A stretch of DNA of 64,000 bases from the NCBI GenBank assembly GCA_029851415.1, contig CM056743.1, positions 92,974,501 through 93,038,500 of the forward strand, written 5' to 3'. Numbering within the stretch: the stretch's first letter is position 1; each line of letters begins with the position of its first letter. Below the pieces are notes generated by a model. It had not been told where the DNA came from and did not search any database. It was given only the letters and a program-made list of their open reading frames with translations. This document shows, piece by piece, positions 36,856 through 48,979 of this stretch. The DNA comes from Eretmocerus hayati. Lineage: Eukaryota > Arthropoda > Insecta > Hymenoptera > Aphelinidae. The translations under genes were made by a program, and so were the position numbers.

Positions 36856-38588
36856 ATGAGAGGAAACACCTGCTGTGTCTGTCAAAATACGCTACGCCCG
36901 GGCAGCAGGCAATGCGGCAAGTGTAATAGGGTTGCACGTGTCAAGTGCATGAAGATTTCGGGGCCTGCTGCGACGTGTCTCACATGCCACGAGGCACGCT
37001 CAAACCCGCGCGTAAGACCATCGGCGAGTGCAACAAAGCAGACATCAGTAGCCAGACGCAGTACAGTCAAAGAACGGGAGAGAGAGAAAAGCAGAATACT
37101 AGTCCCGGCAATCGTGCGAAATGTCAGCTGTCTACTCTTGTGCGCGCACATGAGAAGGTTTCAAATCCCTCTGCTCCGACGAATACCACCATCGGTCGAG
37201 GCTCGGAGTCCCCCACTGACGGCTCTCCCACCACCAGAGACCTCAGTTCTATACCAGCAGAACAGGGGACGCCACTCAACAGCAAGCTTGCGAGAGCAAA
37301 GCCCGCGCAAATTCAAACTGAGCGAACTGAGGCGCACACCTCGCTCAAGTCACAATCGCCGACCAAAACACCAGCAAGTGGGCATGGCACTGGGACTTAC
37401 CAGAACAACACCCAGGATCGGACGGCACTTTCACCACCTTTAACATCACCATCATCGCAGGATACGGAGTGAAAGTGGAAACTTATATCGCAGAGCACAT
37501 TGGATCGTATCTTTCAGCGTTTTGACATGCTGCAAAATCAGTACGACGACATCAAAGCAATCGTTTGCCGACGCGACGTTGCCAGCACATCTCCGCCCCT
37601 CACACCAGCAGTGAGTGGGCTTGATGAGGAGGTGTTGACACGTGTGTCGTCTCTCGAAAGGCTTTCAGCAGAACGAAACTCCCAGCTGGAGGAGTTGCGT
37701 ATCGATCGCAAACTGATACTGGGGCAGAATTTCTCAATGAAAGATCAGGTTGATAACCTAAAAAAGATTTTGACTATGAACCAATGTGCTCTGTCCGGAG
37801 CCAAGACTGATAGCTGTAAGAATATATGTCATAATCAGTGTCCGCAGAAGTCCTCAAATGTAGTTTCTCCAACAAAACCCAAATTAGCTTCCCACTCACA
37901 CGCTGGTGAACAGAACACGTGTTACGGCGATGAGTACTCTAAATTAATAATTAATGGTGCTCTGGAAAATGAATCTGCTGCCTCACTTGAGGAAGTATGT
38001 GATATTGCATACGCAGTGCTGGAACCGATCCATCCTTCGCTGAAAAAGAGCGACATTGTCGATGTTCGTGTCCTGCAACCTTTGTGCGTAAGTGGGGATA
38101 TGGGAAAGGGATCTCCTCCATCATTCAAATCTCGCACTTCACCATCTTGTGTAGTACAACTCGCGAGTAGCCGTAAGGTCCGAGATGTCATACGATCCAA
38201 GCGCTCGCTCACTCATAACTATTTCACCGCTCGTGATATCGAGACTCCTTTGGTAGACCCTATCACCAAAGCCTTTGTGTCAGACACGAGAATATTTAAT
38301 AATGAAAAGCTTCCCCAAGATAAATATAAGGAATATTTGCGTCTGAGGCCCTTAGCGTGGAGACTAGGTTTCAGATATGTCTGGCACAGCGGTGGACGTT
38401 TTTGGGTTCGGCGAAGAAATGGTGAGGGAGCGCACGCGTTTGAATCTTCAGTTGATCTTCATGTCATACAGACAGCGAGTAAATCAACTCCGAGGGACAA
38501 CGGCAGAGCCTCGGGAAGCACCCAGAACGTACCCACCATCCCGGGATCGGATGTTACTCTGACAGCCGACCCTGTGAAAACCCCATGA
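36856..38588 (+). pseudogene. LINE ORF1 (PHD-type finger protein), copy 1
   Basis: From ATG 36856 a Cys-rich finger follows: CCVCQNTL, QCGKC, VKCMKI and CLTC, spaced like a PHD finger but with Arg where the usual His of the VHxxC box sits. After the finger the frame shifts by about 37050 into the frame of 36945-37472, a Ser/Thr/Pro-rich linker. That frame meets an in-frame TGA at 37470-37472 and continues in the same frame to 38588. The latter part has a probable coiled coil (RLSAERNSQLEELR...) and a domain ending GFRYVWHSGGRFWVRR, which is shared with copy 2. ORF1 proteins of this class bind element RNA. The ORF1 stop is followed by ORF2 in the same frame. Confidence 0.7.
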
Positions 38589-41501
38589 CTAGATCCAACT
38601 GCTCGAGAGCCACGAGGGAGTGGTAGTTCTTTAAAGGCGGGCTTCGTTAACCTCAACTCCTTGACGAAAAAAATCGAACATCTCCGCCTGCTTCTAGCCA
38701 ACGAACCTTTTTACCAACTTTTTGAAGTGGCAGAGTCAAAGCTAGATGAGTGCGTGGATGACAGCCTAGTGCGGATCCGGGGATTTTCTATGTTTCGACA
38801 AGATCGTAACCGAGAGGGCGGTGGGGTCGTCCTGTATGTGCGGAATGATTTCAAAATCAAACATTTGGTGTCGTCCAATACGAATGGCCCAGGGAAACCT
38901 GGTGTACCTGAATTTTTATTTTTTAGCATACAGCAGGGCAACTCTACCCCAATCCTAGTTGGAGTCACATATAGACCTCTTGGAATAGCCATACAAAAGG
39001 ACTGCGCGCTTTTTAGCTCGTTGCGCCGATTGTGTGGGGATTACAGACATAAAATCATCATGGGGGATCTGAACGCGAACCTGTTAAACACGGCTCATCC
39101 TGACACAAAAGCTCTGACTGAGCTGACAGAAGAACTGTCTCTACAGATTGTTCAGCATGGCGCGACTCACCACCATTCCTCAGATTCTTCCCACACATAG
39201 ATAGATCATATTTATACAGATGACAATGACAACATTACCAACTACCAAAACAGAGCCCTGCCCAGTTTTGGCAGGCACGCGGGCATAGAGTTACAATCAA
39301 TGTTTCCACTGCTGCTCCTCCAAAGGACTCTTTTAAATGCCGAAATTTCAGCAATATTACACCGGAGTTACTGAATGATCGCCTGCTACGCTGTGACTGG
39401 ACAGCTCTGCAACATACTAAAACCAGCTTGGAAGACGCTGTTAATTGCCTTAATGGAAATTTGAAGGAAGTCATTGATGAATTAGCTCCAGAAAAAACGG
39501 TTTGTCCTCGCGAGCGCGATGCTCATTGGATTGGTCCAGACTTGAAGGTGCTCATTAGGAAGCGAGATGCGGCACGACGGCGTTGGGAGCGTAATCAACG
39601 CAACCGACGCAAGTGTACTGAGCTTCAAAATGAGTACTTTCGACTCAGCGAAGAGGTCGACGTGCGCTTTGGACAGGAGCGTACTTGCTTCCTTCAAAAC
39701 CACCTTTCAGACGCCCTTGATTCGAATAAGAATATATGGAAGGAAATGCGCAACCTCGGCCTCTTACCGAAGAGCAAGGAGGAGGAGCTACATGGCTTCA
39801 CACCGGACGAGCTGGATACTCACTTTGCGAGGGTCTCCGTTTCACCGCACGAGAATATTGAAGAAGCAATGGATGGAATAATGTCAGCCTCAGAAGACGG
39901 GTTTAAATTCAAGCCCACAAATTTCAATGAAGTCCTTGCTGTAAAACATTTCTCCTCGCAGGCTCGTGGGGCAGACGGAGTCCCCCAAAGCGTGATCGCG
40001 GAGGCTTTTCCGGCCTTAGGTGATCTTATTGTACACAATTTCAACTCCTCCTTCGCTCATAGCACTTTTCCCGAGACCTGGAAACAAGCCCAACTGATTG
40101 CTTTGAAAGAGACTGAAGCTCCATCAGCAGTCACGGACTTCCGTCCCATTGCATTGCTGTGCTTTTCATCTAAGGTTCTGGAAAAGATTGCGCACGACCA
40201 AATCACGGAGTATCATAAAAGTAAAAATTTGTTAGATGGCTTCCAAACTGGTTTCAGGAAACATCATAGTACTCAGACTGCCTTGTTGAAGTTGACTGAT
40301 GACATTAGAGTCGGAATTGACAGGAAAAAGATCACCTTGTTGCTGCTTTTTGACTTCAGCAAGGCTTTTGACACGATTCCATCATCAAAGCTACTGAGTA
40401 AACTCAGACATCTCGGTTTCTCAAGATCAGCTCTACTGTGGATCAAATCATACTTACAGAATCGCACCCGAATGGTCACAACGAAAAATGGAAATTCTGA
40501 TTGGCTTGCAACCAATCTCGGTGTTCCGCAGGGATCTGTTCTTGGACTTCTACTCTTTAGCCTGTATGTCAATGACCTCCCTGAGTTGCTTCACGGAAAT
40601 TCGGTGAATCATCTCTTTTCTGCAGATGACCTCCAAATCTATCTCCAAGTTGAGAAAGAGAACATATTGGAGGGAATCGCTCGGTTAGGAGAAATCGGAA
40701 GACTTGTCGGATGGGCTCAGGGCTCTGACTTGCGTCTCAACGCTGGTAAAACCAAAGAAATCTTCTTTGTCTCCGACAGGAACATCGCGGATCTCGAGAA
40801 AATGGATCTACCGGGGGTTGAGATACAGGACGGAGTATACGTCCCATTCTGTGACACTGTCGTGAGTCTCGGTGTGACATTAGATAGTGAATTATCATGG
40901 AGACCGCATATACATCAAGTTACAGAAAAGGTTAATAAGGCCCTGTACGGTCTGCGGTTTATGAGGGCATGCACTACCGAGACACTCAGTATTCGACTGG
41001 TCGAGACTTTAGCCCAACCACACCTTGACTACTGCACAGTCGTGTATCTAGACGCCACGGACGAACTAAGGACGCGGGTACAGAGACTGAGTAATTCATG
41101 TGTGCGGTACATCTTTGGAATTAAGAACAGCGAACATATCACCCCGTACAGGGAGCGTTGGGGTTGGTTACGTACAGATTCGCGGAGAATGTACTTCGCA
41201 GCCCTCTTAATGCACAAGATCATGCATTTGGGAGAACCTGGCTACCTAGCTGCGATGTTTCCCAGGTACCAATCCTCAGCGTGGTGAGGCAGGAGCACAG
41301 GAACTCAAAGTTCCAAGAATGCGTCTTGACTGTGGACTAAGATCATTCCAAAGTCAATGCGCACGATTTTGAAACTTCCTCCCTCTCGGCTTTCGGCATG
41401 TGAAAGAAGTTTCCCTGTTCAAAGAAGCAGTGAAAGAATTTCTGAAAACTCTTCCTCCCATGAGGATGGATGTGGACACTGGGCAATTTTTTAATCTTTG
41501 A
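38589..41501 (+). pseudogene. LINE ORF2 (endonuclease and reverse transcriptase), copy 1
   Basis: The N-terminal endonuclease of the exonuclease-endonuclease-phosphatase fold shows AESKLDE, REGGGVVLYVRND and IIMGDLNANL. An in-frame TAG at 39198-39200 stands where copy 2 has Trp (SHTWID). A frameshift follows, and the main reverse-transcriptase frame is 39428-41287: DFRPIALLCFSSKVLEK, FQTGFRKHHSTQTALL, LLFDFSKAFD and GVPQGSVLGLLLFSLYVND. The catalytic box reads FSADD instead of (F/Y)xADD with Tyr, as in YADD of copy 2. A further frameshift near 41287 and a TGA for Trp (ARF-stop-NFLP) precede the C-terminal end at 41501. The protein would nick target DNA and prime reverse transcription. This copy is dead, with at least five lesions. 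Confidence 0.88.
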
Positions 41502-41806
41502 GGGCACTTTCATGTATGTCTATTAAGTGATTTTCTTGTTCCTTGTCCAAGTCTTCCAGTGGCCGAATTATTATGCAAACTATGATTGTAACTACTTATT
41601 TCTAACCTATGCCATTTATGATCTCGTCTGTGAGCTAGAATAATTCGAGTTATATTATTATCAAACGACTAGTCACATCTGTGATGGTAAATCCTTGACC
41701 AAAATGCTTTTACTGGATTTGTATATGTACGAGTATTGTATGAATGATTGGTGTTTTTTGCCCGAGGGCGAATACAAAGGATATTCTATTTTATTCTATT
41801 CTATAA

Positions 41807-42390
41807 ATACCGTTGGGGTGAGATGATGATCTTCCGTGAGGATCTTCGTTGAGGATCTCACGTGATGTTGCTCCCCCTTGGTGGTGAGTCTACATTGATT
41901 GGACCGAGGATTTTGCGTTGGCACTCGTTCATCTGTCACCTGTTGTGATCCGACGGCAAGCACTGTACCTGATTGTTGGACTACACCACGGCCTTATTAG
42001 TGCCGTTGACTGTGCGCTCGTCGTCCTGTGCGACCCGACGGCAGGCGTAATGACCGGTGCTGGACTTGGAACGTCTGCATTACCACTTCAAAATTTTGTA
42101 TTCTCTAAGCCAGTTTTCAATTTTTTCTTCGCTTTCGAAAGTCAAGTCTTAATAGTTGAATGCGAGCCTCAAGCCTGGGCCGGAGTTTCGACGGCTAAGG
42201 ACGAGGTCGCGAATTCTCCTATGGATTTATCTTGTATTATTCCTGTAAAATGTTGCAGATAGCTTGATTCTGTCTATTTTCAATTCTTCTAGCTATTGAC
42301 GTCTCCAGGAGCACGCCCTTAGGCCGGAGTATCTAACAACGGCCAAGGGCGGCTGCGCTGAAGCGTCACGTTCAAATTGCCCGATTTCAA
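41807..42390. other. Spacer right of LINE copy 1
   Basis: GC-richer than its surroundings. Two related blocks (gtgatccgacggcaagcact, gtgcgacccgacggcaggcg) lie about 80 bp apart. The 114-codon plus frame 41918-42262 is not recognised. Confidence 0.35.
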
Positions 42391-43158
42391 TCATAACAAG
42401 ATTCTCAATTTCTGAGCTGTAGAGGTTGCTTTTGAGGTACTATTCTGCACGTCTGGTTCTCTCTTAAATGAAAATCTGAGGAAAGTTTTTGTGAAGTCGT
42501 TCATGATGTTCATATTTTCAATCGAAAAATTTGAATGCCTGAGCTTAATCGATTTCGTATATGCAAGTGATACTTGACTGCCAGCAGGAATTATCAACTT
42601 GTGCGCGTACTCATCTCTCCAAAAATACAGAGTAGTGGATGATAAATTGAAGAAATAATTGGAACGATACTTGTCATGCTCATTAAGGAGAGTGGCTGAA
42701 GCCTGCTTGTGCGGCATATGGATTGTTGTTTGAGTGATGACGTCATCAGATTTTCCTATAGAATCCATCTCCTGCTGTTTCCCAAGTGCTCTGGCTCTCC
42801 ATTTCAATGTTAGAATTGATTGTGGGCAGCTCGTGTTCTCATTTTCTATGAGGTTGATGAGCCAAATGACCCGTGGAAGAACCATATTCCAATTTGAATT
42901 ATCTGCTCGGGGCGCCTCAGGTGATTTTTGGGAGGTTGGGCGGATTCTCTTGATCACGGGAATGTCCACTGGTGCTTCAGATGTACCATGTCCATTCAAT
43001 CCAAATCTCCTGCGAACTCGATGAATATGATATTAGAAGTGTTGATTCGACAACTCAGAGTTATACCTGGCTGCTCAAAGAACGTAATCAGTTTCAGCAC
43101 AAGTCCAGCAAAAACTACCATCCGAGTTATTTTGTTGAAGGAATCAGTCATCTCCTGA
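42391..43158 (-). CDS. Unidentified, possibly spliced coding stretch downstream of protease
   Basis: On the minus strand a frame of about 200 codons (42999-42391) is preceded by an acceptor-like tcgagttcgcag near 43014. Upstream, 43158-43071 is a short open stretch (MTDSFNKITRMVVFAG...) between acceptor ttttcag and donor cag/gtataa. The donor-like gag/gtgggc near 43213 would link it to the end of the 43179-44648 frame. This arrangement would give a multi-exon protein continuing from the gag/protease gene. No domain is recognised. It may be a captured or host gene fragment, an env-like leftover or chance. Confidence 0.3.
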
Positions 43159-43178
43159 AAAATTGCGAGTGACAAGAT

Positions 43179-44648
43179 TTAATTCATTCTAATTGATACC
43201 GAATGGCCCACCTCTCTATTTGAGATGTGTGGTTCCCGGTTATAAGGAGATTCCTTGATGCTTAATTTCAACAGATTCATGCTAATGAAGTTTCTGAGAA
43301 AAGTGCAGAAATCAAGAAGGTTGCATTTTGTTAGTTGATCAATAATTGTATTTGGGAACTGAATTCCCTGAAATATTTTCAGACCGATTTTATTCTTTTG
43401 TGGGCACACTCTAAGTGTCTCGACGACTTCATATACATTTTTCGAAGTAGAAGATGAAACACTTGCTTTATTACAATATGAACGATATTTTACTGCGAAG
43501 ATTCTCTGCAAAGTTTGCACTTGCTCGTTGTCGTCAAGTGCCCAAGGAGGCTTCTCACGTGGCGGTCGAGCGGATGCCACCTGATCTTCTTCAAGAACTG
43601 CTGAATACGATTGGACGCGACTGTTTCGCAACTCAAAACGTCGCTGAACTCGAGAACTTCTTGAAGACTCGTTCCCATTACTTGGAAGGTTCTCGGCTCG
43701 ACGTGCAAAGTCGAGTCCATTTTCGTCGAGTCCGCGGTTCTCCTCGCCGGTATTGCATGGAATTGCGCTCGCGGATAGCTGAGTCGTGGGCAGCGATGTA
43801 AGATTTTTACACAATGAATCTGAATGTGAGTGATTATATCCTCCAATCTCGCTCGCGAGCGTATAAATTCGATCGCGATTACTTTGTTTTTCAAGAAGCT
43901 TTGCCTCGGCTATAGGGGTATCCATGTATAATTTGCGAATACCGTGTATAGCATCGTCCCCATCGATGCTTTCCATATTCCGAGAAAATGTGATAATTTT
44001 CCTCCGCTTTGCTGCTATGAATTTGTCACAGTTTTCTGCGATGGAATTTTCCAAATTGATATCTCTTGCAGCATGTGTGACGGACACTTGACTCTTTTTT
44101 ACAGGACTCATGTACTCGAGCTCTATCATTTTGATCTCATTTGGCGTCACTTTCATGTTCATTTCATTCACAACGGGAATTGAAAGACTCTTGAATTTCA
44201 GGCAGCGGGCTTTGGGGTCTGAATTACCTTCGTATTCCAACAAATGGTCCCTAGTAATCAATCCATCACATTTCACTAGTGTGATGTCGAGGACAACAAA
44301 AAATTGCCTGCGCATGCCATTCGTTTGTATAGAATTGATTCCCATTGAGCTGAACCCATTCCTGGCCATGCGATGAATGGATGAAATTGCAAATCTGTCA
44401 ATCGTATTAAGATGCTCAACTCTATTTGGCTTGCTCATACACTCATCAGTCCCGGAGTCTATACATAGCATTGATACTTCGTCTATCATTCCACGACTTT
44501 TAGAGTCTGCAACTGGGAAAATTATCTCAATTTCCAAGGATTGAGTAGAAGAATTCACATTAGTTTGAGGCAATGGTGAAAATTCATCTATATTATATAC
44601 TTTCTTCAATTTTACAGCCCGATTCATCATCGGACGATATCTTCTCAT
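43179..44648 (-). CDS. Retropepsin-like frame fused to unidentified C-terminal region
   Basis: A 489-codon frame. Residues about 45-170 look like a degenerate gypsy-type aspartic protease: an LCIDSGTDEC box (DSG in place of the common DTG) and, about 90 residues on, FFVVLDITLVKCDGLITRDHLLEYEG, which parallels the FxVV...DGILGRDFL end of these proteases. In a normal gypsy element, reverse transcriptase would follow. Here the rest (about residues 200-489) has no RT motifs; it is Arg/Ser-rich (SSRSSRVQRRFELRNSRVQ), then unrecognised. An acceptor-like site lies inside the frame near 43371. The frame is unusually long and clean compared with the broken gag upstream, which is odd for a relic this old. 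Confidence 0.5.
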   Translation of the reverse strand: MRRYRPMMNRAVKLKKVYNIDEFSPLPQTNVNSSTQSLEIEIIFPVADSKSRGMIDEVSMLCIDSGTDECMSKPNRVEHLNTIDRFAISSIHRMARNGFSSMGINSIQTNGMRRQFFVVLDITLVKCDGLITRDHLLEYEGNSDPKARCLKFKSLSIPVVNEMNMKVTPNEIKMIELEYMSPVKKSQVSVTHAARDINLENSIAENCDKFIAAKRRKIITFSRNMESIDGDDAIHGIRKLYMDTPIAEAKLLEKQSNRDRIYTLASEIGGYNHSHSDSLCKNLTSLPTTQLSASAIPCNTGEENRGLDENGLDFARRAENLPSNGNESSRSSRVQRRFELRNSRVQSYSAVLEEDQVASARPPREKPPWALDDNEQVQTLQRIFAVKYRSYCNKASVSSSTSKNVYEVVETLRVCPQKNKIGLKIFQGIQFPNTIIDQLTKCNLLDFCTFLRNFISMNLLKLSIKESPYNREPHISNREVGHSVSIRMN

Positions 44649-44810
44649 TTGGAGGTGGTTTGAGCCGTGATTTTCTATGATTTTCCTCTTCGCTTACTGT
44701 AGACGCAATTTTGATTGCGTCATGTAGGCGCCCGGTGTCTGGGGACTGCGACGGACGGTCGATCAGTTCAAATGCTTATCACAGAGTGCCGAACAACTTT
44801 GGGATCCAAC

Positions 44811-46839
44811 TCAAACTGGCTGTGACTGTTGTTGCACTTGTCGTTCTTGTGACTCTTGTGCAACAACGTGACTTCGTGGAGGATCACGGCAAGCAACCGA
44901 ATTAACCTGGCCATTATCTTCTTTATTGCACTGCGCAGCCTGGTGTCGCTTGTGATGATTGCGATACTTTCTACCGTTTCTACCCCTGCTGTGATAACCG
45001 TCATGCTGTCCGCGATATTTTTTCGGCCGATCAATGTACACTTCATCTTCCCCAAAATCTTACTTCAATTTCGGGCAGCCTTTTGCCTCGTGACCCGGTT
45101 GATCGCAAAACTGGCAGACGCATCGTGAATCTAAAAAACGTACACTTTTCTGATTAACCACAGGTGAAATCGGCTGCGAAAACGGATGAGAATCTTCTTG
45201 AACATTTGGAAAATGTTTGCGCTGTAACTCTGCCTGTTGCGCGATTCTTATCGCTCCACGTATGCTACCAGGACACTGACTCCGCACTACGCTTTTGAGT
45301 TCTATTCCAATACCAATGATGAATCGCGTCAAAGCCACCTCATCTGCGTCGCGACAGCGAGATTCTTTCTCTGAATTGAAATATACTCTGTTCGATGCTG
45401 CTGAACTTTTGAATCTACCCAGAATCAGTTGAATCCTCGTTCCGTATGCTTCTATTGATTCATCATTTTATTTTGCGGTTGCTTTCAATTCTGACATTAT
45501 ATCCTCGAGGGAGTCCGCTATAGTAAACTGCTCCTCTAAATCTTCCAAAAATTCTTCGACGGAATTATATGCAGTTATTGTTGTTGCAAATAAATCTTTA
45601 GCTATCCCGCGTAATTTGTTGGCGATGACAATGAGGAGCATACGTCCCGATTCAAAGTTCTTACATAGTGATGCCGCATATCTCACGGCACTGCAAAATG
45701 TTGCCAAGTCTTGAAAATTGCCATCAAACTCTTTTATTTATTTCAGAGCTTTGGAAAAACTTGCATCTATTCCTGTTTTTGAGTTTGTTCCCACAAACTT
45801 ATTCCGAGTCAATTGTTTTGATTGAATCTGATCAGTTTCGTGCAGAGTCTGTGAATTTTGTACTGGAGCATAATCAATCAAATTTGACTGAACATACGCG
45901 TGTGTTGACTCAAACATTTCGTGACCTCCCTGATTTCTATCTTCATTTGACTCCATGTGGTGAGCATGTTGGGCTGTTTGATGGACATAGGGAGGTATAC
46001 AATAATCACGCATAGAGGATTGAAGGCCCTGTTCTGTTTGTGTCATTTCAGTTTGATTTTTCAATTTGATTTGATTCCAAATTTTGTACATTTCAATGAG
46101 TTCTTGATAGCTGACTTCCTCGGGAATATTTTTCAATAAAGTTTCTTTGAGATTACATTTAGGCTCGACGAATGGCACACTAGACTTTCTATTGTGGTAT
46201 GCTGGCAAATTTCGGGCAGAGCAATCTTGGAAACATTTTGATTGATGACTCGATGTATGTTGTATATTTTGTCTCTTGTGATCTGTGCTCATGGGGAAAT
46301 CCCATGGAGTTCGGGGGAAAACTTGCTGTTGCTCATTCTGGTGTGAAATATTCTGAGATGTCGGGCGTGGAGAGGTCAGTCGACTGCGATCGTCAAGAAA
46401 TGCATGTCCTCAATTTTGAACCTTGCTCTCATATCCTCGAACCGAATCTCTCTCGTGAAGCGAATTTCGAACTGTGGAAAAATTTTGACACGTGTTATAA
46501 ATATCCCTTGGAGGTTGTGCAAGGAATAAGATTTCCATCTTCGTCTTTTCTGTAAACTATCTCTGTGTATGGCATAGCTTGGACGTCTACCTGTGTGGAA
46601 TTTTGATTTGGGACAACTTTTGAGAAATTTTCACTGATCATGGGTTCAATTCCGCATCTTAGCTGCGATTCGAAGCCAACGTGACGCACGTGATTCTGCG
46701 GTGTATTAGAACGGCTCGTTTGTGTCACATCTCTATCTCGCGAGTTGCTCGTATCATTTGCATTGATTCCCCAAACTCCGTTCATCATACTTCGATCAAA
46801 ACTGCAGTTTATTAGTTCATGGTGACTATTATTGCTCAT
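44811..46839 (-). pseudogene. gypsy-like gag, broken
   Basis: Pieces in order are 46839-46495, 46292-45738, 45707-45468 and 45338-45060. The third holds a capsid-like segment (ATFCSAVRYAA...IANKLRGIAKDL...EEFLEDLEEQF). The fourth carries a CCHC zinc knuckle, CQFCDQPGHEAKGC (CX2CX4HX4C), which packages element RNA. A basic Gln/Arg-rich tail lies in another frame at 45041-44811. Stops at 46495 and 45468 (TAA, in frame with what follows) and frame changes make it non-functional. Annotated as an old element copy only. Confidence 0.7.
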
Positions 46840-47099
46840 ATTTGAGGGATTTGATCGAACATTTTTGTAAGATCAATACCGGTTGCTATTCGCAAAGTAG
46901 CAGTTCGAGTTGATGATTCACTAATCTTCGATCTTTTTCGAATTTTGGTTCTGAGTTTCGCTTCAGGAATATATGCAAACGTGAAACAGAGCATTGACTC
47001 GATGAGATAAGCGTGAAATAAGTCAGATGTATTAACGTCAACGAGTGGCTGCAACTGACTCCTATGTTGGTGGCTGCAATGAGCTGCATGAATGTGCAC

Positions 47100-47407
47100 G
47101 GCCAGCAGAATAGGGAGGCAGGCTCCTCGATGGCGAATTCCGAAGCGGCGGGTTGGACTTCGATGGCTCTCTGCTGATGTCTGGGCGGGCAGGTGGGCAG
47201 GTATTGAAGATCAGCTTGGCAGGTTTGCGGCTTGGCGGGATTCTGCTTGGCTCAACCCTTATCTTCTCTCTTAATCACTTCTGATTTTTCACGACACTCT
47301 CGCGAAATTGCAGAACCCGAAAAAATTTTTGAGAGGAAATTTTTCTAACTTTTCCAAAAAAAATGTGAACTCTTGGGAAACTACCCCACCTAGCACCAGG
47401 AAGGGGA
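47100..47407. other. Region between gag and right LTR
   Basis: Read on the minus strand this would be the leader; it has tggtgctaggtgggg nine bases inside the LTR, a possible primer-binding site. Read on the plus strand it ends in aggaagggga, a possible polypurine tract. I cannot decide between them. Confidence 0.35.
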
Positions 47408-47704
47408 TGTAACGTGGTGAGGGGTTCAGTCTCCAGAATGGACACGAGTGATTAGGTTGAAGAGTGTCTTATATGTACGAGAGATAATTGATGGTTGAGA
47501 GAGAGTGTATGAATAGTTAGGTTGGTCCGAGCGGTCTATCCGGTCCGCGGCGTGGCCCGTCGTCCGCGACGATGGGTCCGCGAAGCGACATCGCATTTGA
47601 TGGGGAAACGGGCGATTATCCGTCAAAAACGCTGACAGTGCACCTGGTGCATCGTCAGGTGACGGGAAGAGGCGCGGGCCGGAGGCTCGAGACTCACCAC
47701 GTCA
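47408..47704 (-). repeat. Right LTR
   Basis: 297 bp, the partner of 32132-32422. On the minus strand it has an acatataaga TATA-like site, which would suit transcription toward gag. It is followed at 47705-47710 by ccgtag, the duplicate of 32126-32131. Confidence 0.82.
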
Positions 47705-47710
47705 CCGTAG

Positions 47711-48979
47711 CAAATCAGGAGCACTGCAATTATGGTAGTAATATCGGCATAAAACGGCGTAGATCTTCCAATCTTGCAAGAAGTATCTCAAAGTTAACAT
47801 TAAGACGAAGAGAATGGGATGAAGTACATTCACACTGGTTGCACGAATTCTGTTTGGCGTAGCTTTTGAGTGACTAACAGAACAAGTTGAAATTGGCGAG
47901 GACAATATTTTCAATCCAAGAAACGTAAGACAAGAATCTTTTTTGCTCATTTTGACTAGTTTATTCTAGTCACTGACAAATTATACCGCACAGAATTTGT
48001 GCAAGAAATCTGAACGTCCTAGAACCCATTTCTTCTGCCTCTGTCTAAACTTTGGAATGATTTCTAAGCAAATTTTACACTCAAAGTACTTGAAAAACTT
48101 TAACGTCACCAATCGCCTTCATCGATTTTCTATTTATTTCCTATTCTTTACCACGAAAATCTATTCAAATTATTTACCCATCTCGAGTCGTTCGAAAGAG
48201 TGCGAAAGCAGCCGAAGACGTCCTATATCGACGTTTGAGAACCGAGATATCTCGGTTTGACGTAAAAACCCACGTGATCTTATCGAAATGGGCCTCTGTA
48301 CACGTAGAGGCAAATGAGTCACAACCTATCAAAAACTCACGCGAAAATTTTGCTCCACGAAAATTAAGATATCTTGGCTCCAGTTCATTAAGATTGAATT
48401 ACCGTAGCTGATTCCAAAGATCATGAAATAAACTTTGGGAGAGCTGAAGTCCGTTGAAATTTTATTGAGATGAGTACAAGTTCTGAGCAAATCAAAAACA
48501 GTGGCGCACTTAACTCATTCGATCTGACTAGTAGCACTATTATAAGCGTTCTAACTATTGTTCATCAAATCATTAATTGATCTGTTCTGTTCGAGATCGC
48601 ACTGCGCTCTGAATGCGCGGATCACGGCTCATGCATTTCACATTTCACGCACACAGTGCGCTCCAGTTATATAGCTGTGCGTGCTATAAACGGCGTCTGT
48701 GCTAGAGCTTTTCATTCATAGAAATGAGGTTAGCAAAGGTCGACCGTAAGTGAGTCGAAAGATGTGAAAGAAAGGTTTCTCTAGGACGTGGAGTAGACAG
48801 ATATGTTCAACGGAATTTTGTCACAGATATCACTATTTCGTATAAAATTGAAACGGTGCATTTCCGTGACATAAGCACGTGGTGCTATCAACTTGCACTT
48901 GAAGTCCACCGGGAATTTCACTCATCATTCCAAAGCTTTCACGCTTATTTCCAAATTTGGGATCTGAATTAAGCGTGAA
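47711..48979. other. Spacer
   Basis: No recognised gene or repeat. Frames at 47702-48260 look like chance. Confidence 0.35.

Larger units (their letters stand above)
36500..41806 (+). mobile_element. CR1/jockey-type non-LTR retrotransposon, copy 1 (plus strand)
   Basis: Contains ORF1 and ORF2 remnants and ends in aggatattctattttattct, a short tandem tail of the kind seen at CR1-group 3' ends rather than poly(A). The 5' boundary is uncertain (about 36500). A second copy lies at 59889-64000 on the other strand. Clade placement (CR1 group, perhaps Daphne-like because of the PHD-type finger in ORF1) is from memory. Confidence 0.85.
32132..47704 (-). mobile_element. LTR-retrotransposon locus, gypsy-like, degenerate, with nested insertions
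   Basis: Direct repeats of 291 bp and 297 bp (tgtaacgtggtgag ... ctcaccacgtca) bound the interval, and ccgtag occurs immediately outside both (32126-32131 and 47705-47710), which is the expected target duplication. The repeats differ at roughly 25 positions, so the insertion is old. Gag and protease remnants on the minus strand set the polarity used here. Against it, a purine run aggaagggga sits directly left of the right LTR, where a plus-strand element would have its polypurine tract. Inside lie a Penelope-type fragment, a near-palindrome and a LINE. No reverse transcriptase, RNase H or integrase of its own was found. Confidence 0.75.

Noticed and set aside
47092..47274. Plus frame upstream of the right LTR
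   Set aside because: Short, inside the presumed leader or 3' region of the LTR element, and without motifs.
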